Shown here piece after piece: positions 62,378-64,000 of a DNA stretch of 64,000 nt (within the stretch, counting starts at the first letter, position 1; every line of letters begins with the position of its first letter). The notes beneath the pieces were generated by a model, which made no database searches, had not been told where the DNA came from, and saw only the letters and a program-made list of their open reading frames with translations. A program made the position numbers and the translations under genes. The stretch is from Prorocentrum cordatum (lineage: Eukaryota; Sar; Dinophyceae; Prorocentrales; Prorocentraceae), in contig CAUYUJ010020270.1 in assembly GCA_963575745.1 (NCBI GenBank), positions 300,001 through 364,000 on the forward strand, given 5' to 3'.

Positions 62378-62744
62378 CGGTCTTCAGCTCCAGTGAGCGG
62401 TGCAGGTCTGCTGGCAGGATGGACTGGCGGGACCCAATCTGAAGCAGAAGCGGCAGCGGACTGCGACTGGGGCATGCCTCCACGTTCCTCTTACCTTCAT
62501 GACAGTTTCATGTGTGCCTTACGTAACAATGATTTTAGCTTGCAGTCGGCGTGCCATTAGCGTCACTTTAGAAATCTCGCCATCCTCTTGGCGTAGTTGG
62601 TCTAGCACCTGTTATTCCAACCCGCTTCCTCTGCTTTGAGGAGGGGTCGGCCACTCCTCCTTGTGAATAATCCTCCTTTCCCCACTCGATCAGCGACCGA
62701 CCAGGAACAATGCCGACCCACCCACCATCATCCCTGTCCGAAAG
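62378..62744. other. Upstream region of the minus-strand gene
   Basis: Less GC-rich than the gene. It would hold the promoter and 5' leader. No TATA box or spliced-leader acceptor can be singled out, and no other gene is seen. Confidence 0.4.
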
Positions 62745-64000
62745 AGAACGAAATTATCCTGGCGAAGGACCCAACCATATTCAGTTGTGAGAAACGCATT
62801 GTGGGTGCCGTTATCGGTGGGACACGACACGCGTGACGGGCGCGCTGTAATGGGTGTGGCGGGCGCGTGCGGGCACCCCCACTGGGGCCTTCGGTGGAGC
62901 CCCTATGGGGTGACGAAACGCTGTGCTGGGTGTGGCGGACGCATGCGGGCACCCCCACTGGGACCTTCGGTGGAGCTCCCTATGGGGCCACGAAGCGCCG
63001 TGCTGGGTGTGGCGGACGCATGCGGGCACCCCCACTGGGGCCTTCGGTGGAACTCCCCATGGGGCCACGACGCGCTGTGCTGGGTGTGGCGGACGCATGC
63101 GGGCACCCCCACTGGGGCCTTCGGTGGAGCTCCCTATGGGGCCACGAAGCGCCGTGCTGGGTGTGGCGGACGCATGCGGGCACCCCCACCGGGGCCTTCG
63201 GTGGAACTCCCTATGGGGCCACGACGCGCTATGCTGGGTGTGGCGGACGCATGCGGGCACCCCCACTGGGGCCTTCGGTGGAGCTCCCAATGGGGCACGA
63301 AACGCCGTGCTGGGTGTGGCGGACGCGTGCGGGCAACCCCACTGGGAGCGGGGCCACGGCTGGACGCATGCCACCCCCACTGGGGCCTTCGGTGGAGCTC
63401 CCTATGGGGCCACGAACGCTGTGCTGGGTGTGGCGGACGCATGCGGGCACCCCCACTGGGGCCTTCGGTGGAGCTCCCTATGGGGCCACGAAACGCTGTG
63501 CTGGGTGGGGGACGCATGCGGGCACCCCCACTGGGGCCTTCGGTGGAGCTCCCTATGGGGCCACGAAACGCTGTGCTGGGTGGGGGACGCATGCGGGCAC
63601 CCCCACTGGGGCCTTCGGTGGAGCTCCCTATGGGGCCACGAAACGCTGTGCTGGGTGTGGCGGACGCATGCGGGCACCCCCACTGGGGCCTTCGGTGGAG
63701 CTCCCTATGGGTGTTTGGGTGTGGCGGGCGCGTGCGGGCACCCCCACTGGGGCCTTCGGTGGAGCTCCCTATGGGGCCACGAAACGCTGCGCTGGGTGTG
63801 GCGGACGCATGCGGGCACCCCTACTGGGGCTTTCGGTGGAGCTCCCTATGGGGCCACGAAACGCTGTGCTGGGTGTGGCGGACGCATGTGGGCACCCCTA
63901 CTGGGGCTTTCGGTGGAGCTCCCTGTGGGGCCACGAAACGCTGTGTTGGGTGTGGCGGACGCATGCGGGCACCCCCACTGGAGCCGTCGGTTGAGCTCCC
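62745..64000. repeat. Bordered 77-bp satellite, array 2 (runs off window)
   Basis: Left border ATTATCCTGGCGAAGGACCC then AACCATATTCAGTTGTGAG matches the borders at 56,645 and 57,607. About fifteen units follow. GGGGCCACGA starts at 62,984, 63,061, 63,138 and 63,215, exactly 77 bases apart. Units read GTGTGGCGGACGCATGCGGG then CACCCCCACTGGGGCCTTCG and GTGGAGCTCCCTAT. A few are shortened (about 63,330-63,370 and 63,710). Because 77 is not a multiple of three, a frame sees all three phases and repeats every 77 residues; such frames are not genes. Confidence 0.95.

Noticed and set aside
1-64000. CRISPR array
   Set aside because: Tandem repeats here lack unique spacers of constant length, and no cas-like genes exist.
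1-64000. tRNA or rRNA genes
   Set aside because: No complete T-arm/anticodon arrangement or rRNA core words were recognised. GTTCGA-type words, such as at 43,239, lack matching stems.

Overview
This window looks like nuclear DNA from a large, repeat-saturated eukaryotic genome, most probably a dinoflagellate. Four things point that way. The single plausible intact gene has a secreted, Cys-rich plus PAN-like, Ala/Glu-rich architecture that I associate with dinoflagellates. The retroelement fragments (endonuclease, reverse transcriptase tail) resemble non-LTR elements of that group. Ankyrin-like shards are scattered through the window. Simple repeats and foldback elements occupy much of it. I see no prokaryotic operons, no rRNA, no convincing tRNA and no CRISPR. 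The species cannot be named from the sequence, and no spliced-leader match was found.

Layout. 0-5.8 kb holds degenerate 12-mer repeats, dispersed repeats, a weak 162-codon ORF and a 394-bp inverted-repeat element. 5.8-9.5 kb is purine-rich (GGA) microsatellite with GACCC/GTTAGGG and GGTTTCGCC minisatellites. 9.6-16.9 kb is dominated by compound TCC/ATC microsatellites that enclose a truncated non-LTR retrotransposon (endonuclease domain, 11.4-12.97 kb). 17-26 kb mixes GC-rich unique sequence, an ankyrin fragment, a broken coiled-coil ORF and several tandem repeats. 26-38.6 kb carries amplified ankyrin-derived modules, reverse transcriptase and C-terminal pol fragments on the minus strand (30.9-32.2 kb), more TCC/ATC arrays and the first three copies of a T-shaped foldback element. 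38.6-56.5 kb is a dense patchwork of short dispersed families, including four more copies of the T-shaped element, one inside a larger palindrome. 56.6-59.1 kb and 62.7-64.0 kb contain a bordered 77/100-bp satellite. Between them, on the minus strand at 60,890-62,377, lies the only gene I would defend as intact.

Most long open frames here are by-products of trinucleotide arrays or of repeat units read in several frames, and are not listed as genes. The most interesting content is structural. Seven copies of a 150-180 bp element can fold into a main stem with two inner hairpins and show arm-to-arm covariation; two small inverted-repeat families are MITE-like; one tandem satellite shares defined borders between arrays; and ankyrin modules sit repeatedly next to microsatellites. 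Coordinates of dispersed repeats are approximate to about 5-20 bases.
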